The notes under the pieces are model-generated. The model made no database searches. It was not told the DNA's origin and worked only from the letters and a program-made list of their open reading frames with translations. From Zhengella sp020637775 (GTDB lineage: Bacteria > Pseudomonadota > Alphaproteobacteria > Rhizobiales > Rhizobiaceae), in contig NZ_JAWKWO010000005.1 in the NCBI RefSeq assembly GCF_041397485.1, forward strand, positions 248,001 through 312,000: a DNA stretch of 64,000 nucleotides, given 5' to 3'. Below are positions 44,099-54,085 of the stretch, piece by piece. The position numbers and the translations under genes were made by a program. Numbering within the stretch: position 1 is the stretch's first letter; every line of letters starts with the position of its first letter.

Positions 44099-47000
44099 AT
44101 GAACAGCTGGGTGATCATTTTCACGGCGCTGGCCTATCTGTCGCTGTTGTTCGCCATTGCGAGCTGGGGCGACAAGCGGCGCAAGGTGAGCGCAGGCCAG
44201 TACCGGCCAATGGTCTATTCGCTCAGCCTGGCCGTCTATTGCACCTCCTGGACATTTTTCGGCTCCGTCGGCCTGGCCTCCGAACGCGGGCTTGAATTCC
44301 TGACCATCTATATCGGGCCGATCCTGGTCTATCTCTTCGGTCACCGCATGCTGCGCCGCATCCTGCGGGTCTCGAAGGCCGAGCGCATCACCTCCATCGC
44401 CGACTTCCTGGCGGCCCGCTATGGCAAGAGCTTCTCGGTGGCGGCGCTGGCCACCGTGATCGCGACAGTGGGTACCGTTCCCTATATCGCGCTGCAGCTC
44501 AAGGCCGTTTCCGGTTCCATCGAATTGATGATCGCGCATGAAAGCGCCGGCGCCGCGGTGCCGATTCCCGGCGACATGGCGCTGACGGTCGCCGCCCTGC
44601 TGGCCCTGTTCGCGATCCTTTTCGGAACGCGGCATGCCGATGCCACAGAGCACCAGGACGGCATGGTCATGGCCATCGCCGTGGAATCGATCATCAAGCT
44701 GGTTGCCTTCCTGGCGATCGGTGTTGCGGTCACCTTCTTCATGTTCGATACGCCGAAGACGCTTCTGGAGGCGATGCAGGCCAATGAACGGGTGCAGGCG
44801 GCGCTGACCTATGAAACGAGCCTGACGACATGGATCGTCATGACCATGCTCAGCGGCATGGCGATCCTGTTGCTGCCGCGCCAGTTCTACATCTCGGTCG
44901 TGGAGAACCGCTCCGAACGGGAACTGGACACCGCCACCTGGCTGTTTCCGCTCTATCTCGTGGCCATCAACATCTTCGTTCTTCCCATCGCCTTCGCCGG
45001 CATCACCACAATCGGCAACCAGGCCAGCGCCGACCTCTACGTGCTGGCATTGCCGCTGGTGCGCGGCAACGACTTCCTCGCACTGATCTCGCTGATCGGC
45101 GGCATGTCGGCTGCCACGGCTATGGTCATCGTGGCCAGCGTGGCGCTGTCGATCATGATCTCCAACGACCTCGTGATCCCGGTCCTGCTGAAACGTGCCG
45201 CCATCCCCACTGCCGGCGAAAAGGAGGACTGGTCACGCATCATCCTCAACGTGCGGCGCGCCGCCATCTGCCTCATTCTTGTCGCGGCCCTTTTGTATCA
45301 TCGCGAGATCGCCGACAACATCCGCCTCGCCTCCATCGGGCTTTTGTCCTTTGCCGCGCTGGCGCAGTTCGCGCCCGCCTTCCTCGGCGCCCTGCTGTGG
45401 CGCGGCGCCAATGCCCGCGGCGCGGTGATGGGAATGACCGCCGGCATTCTCGTCTGGGGCTACACGCTGCTGCTGCCGTCCTTCCTGCCGGACAATGCGC
45501 ATCTTCTCATGGACGGTCCCTGGGGATTTGCCGCGCTGCGGCCGGAAGCGCTGTTCGGCGTGGAGGCGGAACCGCTGAACCACGGCGTCCTGTGGAGCCT
45601 GGCAGCCAATGCGCTGTTCTTCATCATGGGCTGTTTGTCTCGCGCAGCCACGCCGCGCGAACGCATCCAGGCAGCCATCTTCGTGCCGCGCGAGAGCGCG
45701 CAGATCCCCGGCCTGCGCCGGTTCCGCACGGCGGTGACCAACAACGAACTGAAGGACACGATCTCGCGTTATCTGGGCGCGGAGCGGACCGAGCGCTCGT
45801 TCCAGTCGTTCGAACAGAACGAAGGGCGGAAATACATGGGATCGCAGATCGCCGATGCCGGCACGATCCGCTTCGCGGAGCAATTGCTGGCCAGCGCCGT
45901 CGGCTCGTCCTCGGCGCGGCTGGTGCTTTCGCTTCTGTTCCAGCGCGTCGATGCCAATTCGCGCAATGCCTACCGGCTGCTCGACGACGCCTCGGAAGCC
46001 TTGCAGCAGAACCGCGACCTGTTGCAGATCGCGCTGGACCAGATGGAAGACGGGATTACCGTTTACGATCAGGATTTCGGCCTTTCCTGCTGGAACCGCC
46101 AGTTCCGCACGCTGTTCGACCTGCCCGACGAGCTGGGCCAGGTCGGCACCTCGATCTCCAAGGTGATCGACTACCTGGTGCGGCGCGGCGACATCGCCAA
46201 GGATGACGAGGAAACCATCCTGGAACGGATGACGGTGACGCACACGACCTGGCAGATGGAACTGCTCAGCACGGGACGCATCATCGAGGTCCGCTCCAAC
46301 CCGATGCCCAATGGCGGCGTCGTGGCCAGCTATGCCGACATCACCGACCGCGTGAAGGCGGACCTGGCGCTCAAGCGCGCCAATGAAACGCTGGAGCAGC
46401 GGGTGGCTGCGCGCACGGCGGAACTGCTGGAACTGAACGAGGAACTGGCGCAGGCGCAGCGCCTCGCCGAGGAAGCCAATCTCGGCAAGACCCGCTTCCT
46501 GGCCGGCGCGGGCCATGACATCCTGCAACCGCTCAACGCCGCGCGCCTCTACTGCTCGGCCCTGAAGGAATCCATCTCCGACCAGAACACGCGCTCGGCC
46601 CTTTCCAATATCGATTCCTCACTCGATTCGGTGGAAACGATCCTTGGCGCGGTGCTCGACATTTCCCGCCTCGACACGGGCGCCATGAAGCCGAAGGAAA
46701 GCATTTTCCGGCTCGACGCCATGCTTGAGCAATTGCGCAACGATTTCCTGCCGTCAGCGCGCGAAAAGGGGCTGGATCTGAGGATCGTGCCCTCCAGCCT
46801 GAATATCGAAACCGACCGGAACCTGTTCCGGCGGGTGCTGCAGAACCTGGTTTCCAATGCCATCAAGTACACGCGCAGCGGCAAGGTCGTGGTGGGGGTG
46901 CGCCGGCGCGGCCGGCTATGCGAAATCCAGGTCATCGATACCGGCATCGGCATCCGTGCCGACAAGCTGAACACCGTCTTCCGCGAGTTCACGCGGCTGG

Positions 47001-47590
47001 ACGAGGGCGCGCGCGAAGCCGAGGGGCTGGGGCTGGGGCTTTCCATCGTCGACAGGATCGCCCGCGTGCTGCGGCTGGAAATCCGGATCTGGTCGCAACC
47101 GGGCCAGGGAACCCGGTTCTCGGTGCTGATGCCGGTCTCGCAGGCGGACGAGGCGGACGTCCCGGCCCCGTCGACCACGCCGCAGCCATCGCGCGGGTCA
47201 CTGTCGGGCACCCGTGTCCTTTGCATCGACAACGACACGCGCATCCTGGACGGGATGCGCATGCTGCTTGAGAACTGGGGCTGTGCGGTCATCGCCCATG
47301 CCGGAGCGGACGCGTTCGCGGCGGCATTCGCCGAAGATGGCCTCTTGCCCGATGTCATCGTGGCCGACTTCCACCTTGACGGGGCCACCGGTTTCGAGGC
47401 GATCAACGCGATCCACCGCGTGCTCGGGCGCACGGTACCGGCCATCATGCTGACCGCCAACCGCTCGGACGAAGTGAAGGCGGCGGCGGAAGAACGGCAG
47501 ATCCCGCTTCTCTACAAACCGGTCAAGCCGGCCGCCCTGCGCACAGCGCTGAACCGCAGCCGGAAGATGCTGCCCAAGGCCGCCGAGTGA
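44099..47590 (+). CDS. crbS: Hybrid sensor kinase with SLC5/sodium-solute-symporter input domain (CrbS-like)
   Basis: An 1163-residue inner-membrane protein. The first about 500 residues are a 13-helix sodium:solute symporter domain (SWTFFGSVGLAS, a PutP-like core), followed by a coiled linker and a PAS domain (about 640-760). The histidine-kinase H-box is GHDILQPLNAARLY near residue 805, then an HATPase with GLGLGLSIVD and a C-terminal receiver (about 1040-1155, phospho-Asp in VIVADFHLDG). This is the CrbS/MxtR architecture, which in other proteobacteria controls acetate use with the LuxR-type CrbR. The convergent LuxR-type regulator next door supports it. Confidence 0.85.
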   Translation: MNSWVIIFTALAYLSLLFAIASWGDKRRKVSAGQYRPMVYSLSLAVYCTSWTFFGSVGLASERGLEFLTIYIGPILVYLFGHRMLRRILRVSKAERITSIADFLAARYGKSFSVAALATVIATVGTVPYIALQLKAVSGSIELMIAHESAGAAVPIPGDMALTVAALLALFAILFGTRHADATEHQDGMVMAIAVESIIKLVAFLAIGVAVTFFMFDTPKTLLEAMQANERVQAALTYETSLTTWIVMTMLSGMAILLLPRQFYISVVENRSERELDTATWLFPLYLVAINIFVLPIAFAGITTIGNQASADLYVLALPLVRGNDFLALISLIGGMSAATAMVIVASVALSIMISNDLVIPVLLKRAAIPTAGEKEDWSRIILNVRRAAICLILVAALLYHREIADNIRLASIGLLSFAALAQFAPAFLGALLWRGANARGAVMGMTAGILVWGYTLLLPSFLPDNAHLLMDGPWGFAALRPEALFGVEAEPLNHGVLWSLAANALFFIMGCLSRAATPRERIQAAIFVPRESAQIPGLRRFRTAVTNNELKDTISRYLGAERTERSFQSFEQNEGRKYMGSQIADAGTIRFAEQLLASAVGSSSARLVLSLLFQRVDANSRNAYRLLDDASEALQQNRDLLQIALDQMEDGITVYDQDFGLSCWNRQFRTLFDLPDELGQVGTSISKVIDYLVRRGDIAKDDEETILERMTVTHTTWQMELLSTGRIIEVRSNPMPNGGVVASYADITDRVKADLALKRANETLEQRVAARTAELLELNEELAQAQRLAEEANLGKTRFLAGAGHDILQPLNAARLYCSALKESISDQNTRSALSNIDSSLDSVETILGAVLDISRLDTGAMKPKESIFRLDAMLEQLRNDFLPSAREKGLDLRIVPSSLNIETDRNLFRRVLQNLVSNAIKYTRSGKVVVGVRRRGRLCEIQVIDTGIGIRADKLNTVFREFTRLDEGAREAEGLGLGLSIVDRIARVLRLEIRIWSQPGQGTRFSVLMPVSQADEADVPAPSTTPQPSRGSLSGTRVLCIDNDTRILDGMRMLLENWGCAVIAHAGADAFAAAFAEDGLLPDVIVADFHLDGATGFEAINAIHRVLGRTVPAIMLTANRSDEVKAAAEERQIPLLYKPVKPAALRTALNRSRKMLPKAAE

Positions 47591-47608
47591 ACACCGCAGC
47601 GGGACAAA

Positions 47609-48313
47609 TCAGCCATTGACCGAGAAAGGTTCGGTTCCGATCCGCGAGAGACGGATCACCGCCTGGGTGCGGCTGTCGACGCCGAGTTTCTGGAGCACGG
47701 CGGAGACGTGGGCCTTGATGGTTGCTTCCGAGACATTGAGTTCATAGGCGATCTGCTTGTTCAGCAGGCCTTCGGCGAGCATGGAAAGCACGCGGGTCTG
47801 TTGCGGGGTCAATGTCTGGATACGTGCGATCAGGTCGGAAATCTCGGGATCGTGCTCCTCACCCAGGTCGATATTGGCGGGCGTGACGATCTCACCGGCC
47901 AGCACCGCATCGACGGCACTGCGGATGTCTTCCATGCTGGAGGACTTGGAGATGAAACCCGAGGCGCCCAGTTCCAGCGAGCGGCGGATGGTTTCGGGAT
48001 CGTCGCTTGCCGAGACGACGATCACCGGTACCGCCGCCTGCAGTCCGCGCATGCCGACCAGCGCGGAAAGGCCGCTGGCGCCGGGCATCGACAGGTCGAG
48101 AAGGATCAGGTCGAGATCGTCATGGGACGCGGCGATCGTCTTTGCAGTTTCGAAGTCTCCTGCCTCGACGATTTCGGCATTTGCGCTGCCGCCGCCAATG
48201 GCCTGCTTGAGGGCTCCGCGAAACAACGGGTGATCGTCCGCCACGAGAAATTTCGTTCCAGCCGTCAAATCACCCTCCCCGATGCGGCACGCACAAATCT
48301 GAAAAGAATGCAC
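47609..48313 (-). CDS. crbR: LuxR/FixJ-type response regulator (CrbR-like)
   Basis: A 234-residue regulator. The receiver domain has ADDHPLFR at the start, ILLDLSMPGASG with the phospho-Asp and VVSASDDPE; the LuxR HTH reads LTPQQTRVLSMLAEGLLNKQIAYELNVSEATIKAHVSAVLQ in pieces along residues 165-210. It is convergent with the CrbS-like kinase (18-nt gap), so they probably pair. The first about 15 residues are atypical, so the true start may be later. Confidence 0.82.
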   Translation of the reverse strand: MHSFQICACRIGEGDLTAGTKFLVADDHPLFRGALKQAIGGGSANAEIVEAGDFETAKTIAASHDDLDLILLDLSMPGASGLSALVGMRGLQAAVPVIVVSASDDPETIRRSLELGASGFISKSSSMEDIRSAVDAVLAGEIVTPANIDLGEEHDPEISDLIARIQTLTPQQTRVLSMLAEGLLNKQIAYELNVSEATIKAHVSAVLQKLGVDSRTQAVIRLSRIGTEPFSVNG

Positions 48314-48448
48314 GATGCTTGCGTTTGAATTATCCGATGTTACGAGTTGTTTTCAAGGTGAAGTTTTCGCAATCCGCGCATCCGGGGGAGAAACGCGGCA
48401 TATCAGTCACTTCGCATGGATGGGGCAGCCGGCGCGAAGGATCCAGAG

Positions 48449-50305
48449 ATGGCAGGACAAACCACGTTGCACGCCAAGGAAAGCGACATTCCCGCGCCGG
48501 TTCTCACCGGCATTCTCGCGGCAGGTTATGGCGGGGTGCTGGTTGCATGCATGATCCTGGAACGGCTCGGCGTTCCAGGCGGCATCATCCAGTGGTTCGC
48601 CATTGGCGGCGCCATGATCCCGTTTCTGGCGCTGGGGCTCCTTTCAGGCACGATGAATGCCGTTTCCTTCGCCAACGGGACGCAACAAGGCGGCAGCCTT
48701 TTTCAGGCCAGCGCCATGGCCGGCGCCACACTCACGGGCGGGCTGCTCTTCGCTGCATCCTGGCTGGCGGTGAGCGATGTACTGACCGGCCTGGTGCTTG
48801 CCTGCGGACTGGCCGCGGGTATCGGGCTGCATGCCCTGGCCGGCCTTCCAGGCGCCGGAAAAGCACCGGAAGGGAGCGCTGCCTGGCAACTTTCATACCT
48901 GACGGCAAGCCGGCGGGTCCGCTGGCTCGCGGCCGCCTTCCTCATCCTGACGGCCGGCAGCCTGCTGCTTGCGCAGTTCCAGGCGTTGCGCATCCTGCTC
49001 GACATGTTCTTCCCGGCCGCCGCGCCGGTGTCGTGGCCGGTCCTGGCGGCCCTCGCGCTTGCCGGTGCCTGGACCGGCGGCTTCAAGAGCGCCTTCAGAA
49101 GCACGGCCTTCTCGCTTGCCATCGTCGCGACCGGCATCGCCGCCCCGATCGCAGTCCTGCTCCGCGCCGCCGGCGACCTGACATGGGGCGAGCTTTTCGG
49201 CGGGGCGACAGAGATCGGGCTGATGCCGGCCGATCCCGCCGACATGCCACTTGTCCTTTCGGCATGGGAATGGGGCGTCACGCCGGTCACCGGGTGGAGC
49301 GGCGGCCTGGCGCTGTTTGTCTGCATGGTGCTTGCCGGTTTTCTTTTTGCCGCCCTGTTGCCCGCCGCCCGCGATGCCCGGCGCGGCAGGCCGCGTCCCC
49401 AGGTGCCGCTTCTGGCGGCGCTGCTGCTGCTTGTCGTGGCCGTTGCAACCGGCATGAACGCGCGGCTGGCCGGCATGATCGCCAGCGGATCGCTGACCGA
49501 CGTGACCGCCGGCCAGGTTGCAACCGATGCCGGCTGGCTTTTCCGTGACGGCGTGACGGGCGTTTCCGGCCTCGTGGAGATCTGCGGCATGCCGGCAACG
49601 AGTCCGGCCATCGTGCAAGCCGCCTGCGGCACGGCCGGCCATCTGCTGACGGCCGATGACATCCGCCTCAATCCCGTCAGCGCGTTCCTGTTGCCGGCTG
49701 CCGCCTTCGGCATGCCGGCGGCCGTCTGGCCAGCGGTGCTGCTGGCGGTGACACTTGCGGCGGCGGGTACCGCAACCGCCATGCTGGCGGCGATCGGCAG
49801 GCTGCTTGCGGAAGGCGCAGCGGTGAACCGGTCCGGCCGGGCACCGCGGCCTGCCTCGCGGCGACTGGCCGTCGCGCGGGCCGGCATGCTGGCCATTGCA
49901 ATCGCGGCCGCCTGGCTGACCCAAGCCGAAACGTGGCAGCCTTTCGACCTCGCCCTGTGGCCCGCCAGCCTCGCCACAGCCGCGCTGGCGGTGCCGCTGG
50001 CCCTTTCGCGCTGGCACGGCCTGATGCGCGCCAGCCTCGTCTCGACAGGCATGCTTGCCGGCGCAAGCGTGCCGGCGGCGGTGCTTCTGGCAGGCTTCAT
50101 GACCGGTGGCGCAGACCTTGCGCCGACAGGCACCGGCTTCGCCGAAAGCATCGCCCGGACACCGATCCCGGTTGCCGTTCTCTATGGCGCCGGCCTAAAC
50201 CTTGTCATCCTGATGCTGGGCTTGCTGCCGGGACAGGAAAGACACAAGGACGCAGGGAGGACGCGCGACCATGAGCAGGGACTATCTGGCAGCCCTGGGG
50301 CTTGA
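48449..50305 (+). CDS. Multi-pass membrane transporter, possibly SSS-like
   Basis: A 618-residue protein with about 13 hydrophobic segments spread through its length, so an inner-membrane transporter is likely. The segment SGTMNAVSFANGTQQGG in the early part recalls the sodium:solute symporter fold but the match is weak; I do not assign a substrate. It starts 135 nt downstream of the CrbR-like start in the opposite direction, and a CrbR-type site could lie in that gap. The end overlaps the esterase gene by 35 nt, giving a transporter-esterase-thioesterase operon. Confidence 0.65.
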   Translation: MAGQTTLHAKESDIPAPVLTGILAAGYGGVLVACMILERLGVPGGIIQWFAIGGAMIPFLALGLLSGTMNAVSFANGTQQGGSLFQASAMAGATLTGGLLFAASWLAVSDVLTGLVLACGLAAGIGLHALAGLPGAGKAPEGSAAWQLSYLTASRRVRWLAAAFLILTAGSLLLAQFQALRILLDMFFPAAAPVSWPVLAALALAGAWTGGFKSAFRSTAFSLAIVATGIAAPIAVLLRAAGDLTWGELFGGATEIGLMPADPADMPLVLSAWEWGVTPVTGWSGGLALFVCMVLAGFLFAALLPAARDARRGRPRPQVPLLAALLLLVVAVATGMNARLAGMIASGSLTDVTAGQVATDAGWLFRDGVTGVSGLVEICGMPATSPAIVQAACGTAGHLLTADDIRLNPVSAFLLPAAAFGMPAAVWPAVLLAVTLAAAGTATAMLAAIGRLLAEGAAVNRSGRAPRPASRRLAVARAGMLAIAIAAAWLTQAETWQPFDLALWPASLATAALAVPLALSRWHGLMRASLVSTGMLAGASVPAAVLLAGFMTGGADLAPTGTGFAESIARTPIPVAVLYGAGLNLVILMLGLLPGQERHKDAGRTRDHEQGLSGSPGA

Positions 50306-51257
50306 GACGGGGCTGCTCGAAGCAGAGAGGGCACCGGCGGAAACCAGGGCATTGAACGCGCAAATCGTCGACCGGCTGAACGCGACACCGGACATGTGGA
50401 CATTTCCACCCGCCGTTCTGCGCCAGTTGCGCCTCGACGGGCGCGGCCCCTTCCCCATCTGCCCGGCGGACTCGTCCGCCGTGGCGATCGCGGTCCCCGG
50501 TCCGGCCGGGGACATGCCGGCGCGGGTCTACCGGCCAGCGGTCGGCGAGGCTCGCGGCAGCTATCTGCATTTCCATGGCGGCGGCTGGGTGCTGGGCAGC
50601 GCTCGGGAAAATGACGCGCGCAACCGCCGCCTTGCGGACGCAACGGGACTGACCGTCATCTCGCTCGACTACCGGCTTGCGCCAGAGCATCCCTTTCCCG
50701 CCGGGCCGGACGACTGCGAGGCCGCAGCGCTATGGCTCGTGAAGGGCCAACACGACCTGCCCACCGGCATGCTGGCCATTGGCGGAGAGAGCGCAGGCGC
50801 GCATCTGGCCGTCCTCACATTGCTTCGCCTGCGCGACCGGCACGGACTTCAACCGTTCCGTGCGGCGAACCTCAATGCCGGCTGCTACGATCTCGCCGGC
50901 ACGCCAAGCATGCGAAACTGGGGCGCGGAAAAGCTGATCCTGAACACGCGCGACATCGACGAATTCACCGCGCGCTTCCTGGCCGATGGTGAAGACCGAT
51001 CGTCACCTGGAATTTCGCCGATTCATGCGGACCTGTCCGGGCTGCCGCCGGCGCTGTTCACCTGCGGCACGCGCGACCTGCTGCTGGACGACACGCTGCT
51101 CATGGCGGCGCGCTGGCGCGCGGCGGGCAACCGGGCAAAAGCCTCCATCTGGCCCGGCGGCTGCCATGTCTTCCAGGCATTTGCGACCATGCAGGCGGAT
51201 GAAAGCCTGAGCGAGATCGAGACCTTTCTTTCAGAGATGACCGGAGTTGCCGCGTGA
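50271..51257 (+). CDS. Alpha/beta hydrolase, hormone-sensitive-lipase family esterase
   Basis: A 328-residue esterase. YLHFHGGGWVLG is the oxyanion-hole motif, GGESAGAHLAVL the nucleophile elbow, CGTRDLLLDDT the catalytic Asp region and GGCHVFQ the catalytic His. No signal peptide is seen, so it is cytoplasmic. It probably cleaves short acyl esters. It overlaps both neighbours (35 nt with the transporter, 4 nt with the thioesterase). Confidence 0.88.
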   Translation: MSRDYLAALGLETGLLEAERAPAETRALNAQIVDRLNATPDMWTFPPAVLRQLRLDGRGPFPICPADSSAVAIAVPGPAGDMPARVYRPAVGEARGSYLHFHGGGWVLGSARENDARNRRLADATGLTVISLDYRLAPEHPFPAGPDDCEAAALWLVKGQHDLPTGMLAIGGESAGAHLAVLTLLRLRDRHGLQPFRAANLNAGCYDLAGTPSMRNWGAEKLILNTRDIDEFTARFLADGEDRSSPGISPIHADLSGLPPALFTCGTRDLLLDDTLLMAARWRAAGNRAKASIWPGGCHVFQAFATMQADESLSEIETFLSEMTGVAA

Positions 51258-52072
51258 GCCGTCTTGTCGAAACCCATCGCTCCTTCGTCAACACGTGGGA
51301 ATGCGACGAGAACGCGCATATGAACGTGCAGTTCTACTTCAAGCGCTTCGACGAGGCGGCACGGTTCTTCGCACTGGCCCATGGCGGCGATCACCTGGCC
51401 GGCCTGCCGCCCGTGCGCCATGTCCGCTATCATTCGGAACTGGCGGCGGCGCAGTCAACGGTCATCCGCTCCGGCATCATCGGCACCGGACCGCTGGCGG
51501 GATGGGTCATGCACCGCATGGAGGAGGCGACGACCGGCCGCCTTGCCGCCACCGCGGTCGAGGGGCCTGGCGCGCCGGTTTCGGATGCGCTTGCCGATGA
51601 AGCGGAGACCTTGCCAGCCCTGCCCCGCAGCATCGATCCGAACCTGCGGCCCGGCAAGAACGAAGCCGAGATGCTCGCCGCCGGCGGACTGGTGGCACAC
51701 CGATGCATCGTGACGCAGGGCGAGTGCGATGCGAAGGGACGTCTGACCCAACAGTTCCACATCGCCCGTTTCACCGATGGCGCGCCGCATCTGTGGGACC
51801 AATCCGGCATCAGTACGAACTGGTTGATGCAAAACGGGCTGGGGCGCGTGGCCGTGGAAATGCAGATCCGTCATCACAACACGGCCATGGCCGGCGACGC
51901 CCTCATTCTGGTTTCCCGCACCGAGGCCGGGAAAGGCAAGACGATCCGGCTTCACCACGAGATCATCCGCGCCACGGACAAGGCTCCCATAGCGAGCGGC
52001 GAGGTGGTCGGCCTCGTCATGGACCTGAAGACGCGCAAATCTGTCAGACTTGAACCGGAGCCTGCGGGCTGA
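51254..52072 (+). CDS. Acyl-CoA/ACP thioesterase-like protein with two hotdog domains
   Basis: A 272-residue protein starting at GTG inside the esterase stop (GTGA). Two consecutive hotdog folds can be read: the first begins FVNTWECDENAHMNVQFYF, the second CDAKGRLTQQFHIARF, and both carry the Asp/Asn-rich helix start typical of thioesterases. It likely hydrolyses acyl-CoA or acyl-ACP. The link with the upstream esterase and transporter suggests use or detoxification of an acylated compound. Confidence 0.75.
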   Translation: MSRLVETHRSFVNTWECDENAHMNVQFYFKRFDEAARFFALAHGGDHLAGLPPVRHVRYHSELAAAQSTVIRSGIIGTGPLAGWVMHRMEEATTGRLAATAVEGPGAPVSDALADEAETLPALPRSIDPNLRPGKNEAEMLAAGGLVAHRCIVTQGECDAKGRLTQQFHIARFTDGAPHLWDQSGISTNWLMQNGLGRVAVEMQIRHHNTAMAGDALILVSRTEAGKGKTIRLHHEIIRATDKAPIASGEVVGLVMDLKTRKSVRLEPEPAG

Positions 52073-52081
52073 AACAGGGCT

Positions 52082-52507
52082 TCAGGTGCGGCCGGGCTCG
52101 CCCGGCTGGCGCTCGTCCTCCATCTCCTTCACGATGCCCATGAAGCGGCGCATGAATTTCTCCATGAAACCAAGCGTCTTTTCGAATTCCTCGTCACTGG
52201 GCAAGCCGGCATCGTCCGACGGCGCGGGCCTGCCTTCCAGCGCATTCAAGCGGGCCTCAAGGCTTTCGACGCGGGCGCGCAGGTCCGCGACCTTAGCATC
52301 CCAGGCCTGCCTGTCATCCGCGCTCATGCGGCAGACAAGCTCACCGCGCTCTTCCCGGCAAACGGAGATCGCACCGGTCTGGCGGTCAAGGCGGAGCCAA
52401 CGGTCGCCGTCCCTTTGCATGTCGAAGCGGAGTTCCGCGGCCGTGGCCGGCATGGTGGCCGCAAGGGCGAGCGCGATAGCGGCGGCGGCTGTTCGTGGAG
52501 AAATCAT
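52082..52507 (-). CDS. Secreted protein with coiled-coil segment, function unknown
   Basis: A 141-residue protein with a signal peptide (hydrophobic Ala-rich core about 5-22, cleavage near ATAAE). The mature part has LRFDMQRDGDRWLRLDRQTG, two Cys (SVCREER, LVCRMS) and a heptad-like segment VADLRARVESLEARLNALEG. I recognise no family. The start was chosen at the Met before the signal peptide; a longer frame is antisense to the promoter of the next gene. Confidence 0.72.
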   Translation of the reverse strand: MISPRTAAAAIALALAATMPATAAELRFDMQRDGDRWLRLDRQTGAISVCREERGELVCRMSADDRQAWDAKVADLRARVESLEARLNALEGRPAPSDDAGLPSDEEFEKTLGFMEKFMRRFMGIVKEMEDERQPGEPGRT

Positions 52508-52637
52508 GATCGCTGTCCTTCCCGTTTGCGCTGAACCCGGACCTTGCACGGCGAAATGGCCGGAATTGGGGAAAGGCCGCGCGATTGATGCAGTGGCGCG
52601 CTTTCGCAACGCGCCGTAACCGACTATAGCGCGTAGC

Positions 52638-52988
52638 ATGGAACGGATCATCTACAAGATCGCGACACGCGAACAATGGCAGGCGGCGGAAGCCCTGGGC
52701 CGTTTCGACGGCGCACCGGTGGATCTCGCCGACGGCTTCATCCATTTCTCGACCGCTGGCCAGGTGAAGGAGACCGCGGCAAAGCATTTTGCCGGACAGG
52801 CAGACCTGCTGCTGATATCGGTGGATACCGCTGCCCTCGGCGATGCGCTGACATACGAGGTTTCGCGCGGCGGGGCGCTGTTCCCCCATCTCTACGCGCC
52901 GCTCGACCTGTCGGCCGTCCGTTCAGTGCGCCCGCTGCCGCTGCTTGCCGATGGCCGGCACGATTTTCCGCCGCTGGAGGCGGACTGA
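52638..52988 (+). CDS. DUF952 family protein
   Basis: A 116-residue protein: IIYKIATREQWQAA, DLADGFIHFSTAGQVKETAAKHF and EVSRGGALFPHLYAPLDLSAV are the DUF952 landmarks, a family related to ADP-ribosyltransferase-like folds and otherwise uncharacterised. It precedes pyrD by 3 nt and is likely co-transcribed. Confidence 0.88.
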   Translation: MERIIYKIATREQWQAAEALGRFDGAPVDLADGFIHFSTAGQVKETAAKHFAGQADLLLISVDTAALGDALTYEVSRGGALFPHLYAPLDLSAVRSVRPLPLLADGRHDFPPLEAD

Positions 52989-52991
52989 CCC

Positions 52992-54077
52992 ATGTCCTTC
53001 GACACGCTCGGTCTGGCCCTGCTGTTCCGCTTTTCTCCGGAAACCGCGCATGGTCTTTCCATCGCCGCGTTGAAGGCGGGCCTTGGCGGGCGTTTCGACG
53101 CCGGATTCGACCCGCGCCTGGCCAGCACCGTTTGCGGCCTTGCCTTTCCCAACCCGCTTGGCATGGCGGCAGGCTATGACAAGAATGCGGAGGTTCCGGA
53201 CGCGCTGCTGCGGCTCGGCTTCGGCTTTGCCGAAGTGGGCACGGTGACGCCGCGCCCGCAGCCGGGCAACCCGAAACCGCGCATTTTCCGCCTGCCGGAC
53301 GACCGTGGCGTCATCAACCGGCTGGGCTTCAACAACGAAGGCCATGCGGCATGCCTTGCCCGCCTGAAGGCCCGCGCGTCAAGGGGCGGCATCGTGGGCG
53401 TGAATATCGGCGCCAACAAGGACAGCGACGACCGGGCGGGCGATTATGTGGAAGGCGTCAGGACCTTCGCGCCGCTGGCATCCTATCTCACCGTGAATGT
53501 CTCCTCGCCCAACACGCCGGGCCTGCGCAACCTGCAAAGCCGGGAGAGCCTGGCCGACCTGCTGGCCCGTGTGATGGCGGCGCGCGACGAAAGCGCGCAA
53601 ACAGGCGCAAACAGGCCGCCGGTGTTTCTCAAGGTCGCCCCGGACCTGTCGGAAGCGGAGATGGACGACATTGCCATGGAAGTGCTGGACAAGGGCACGG
53701 ACGGGCTGATCGTTTCCAATACCACCTTGTCGCGCGAGGGGTTGATCGACAGCAGGACAGGCGCGCAGGCCGGGGGATTGTCCGGGCGGCCGGTTTTCCG
53801 GCGCTCCACTGCCGTTCTGGCACGGCTGCGCCAGCGCGTCGGGCCGGGTCTGCCGATCATCGGAGTCGGCGGCGTGGAGGATGCGCAGACAGCGCTGGAG
53901 AAGATCCGGGCGGGCGCCGATCTCGTGCAGCTCTATTCCTGCATGGTCTATGGCGGTCCGGGCCTGCCCGCCCACATCCTCAAGGGGCTTTCGGCCATTG
54001 CCGACCGCGAGGGGCTTCAGACCCTTGGCGAGTTGCGCGATACGGGCGTGGCGCAATGGGCCGCAACGCCGTTGTGA
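52992..54077 (+). CDS. pyrD: Dihydroorotate dehydrogenase (quinone), class 2
   Basis: It oxidises dihydroorotate to orotate with FMN and passes electrons to quinone at the membrane. It has 361 residues; the N-terminal helix (LALLFRFSPETAHGL) is the membrane-associating class 2 extension. NPLGMAAGYDKN, VNVSSPNTPGLR with the catalytic Ser, and GVGGVEDAQTALEKI are visible. Confidence 0.97.
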   Translation: MSFDTLGLALLFRFSPETAHGLSIAALKAGLGGRFDAGFDPRLASTVCGLAFPNPLGMAAGYDKNAEVPDALLRLGFGFAEVGTVTPRPQPGNPKPRIFRLPDDRGVINRLGFNNEGHAACLARLKARASRGGIVGVNIGANKDSDDRAGDYVEGVRTFAPLASYLTVNVSSPNTPGLRNLQSRESLADLLARVMAARDESAQTGANRPPVFLKVAPDLSEAEMDDIAMEVLDKGTDGLIVSNTTLSREGLIDSRTGAQAGGLSGRPVFRRSTAVLARLRQRVGPGLPIIGVGGVEDAQTALEKIRAGADLVQLYSCMVYGGPGLPAHILKGLSAIADREGLQTLGELRDTGVAQWAATPL

Positions 54078-54085
54078 CACGCCAT

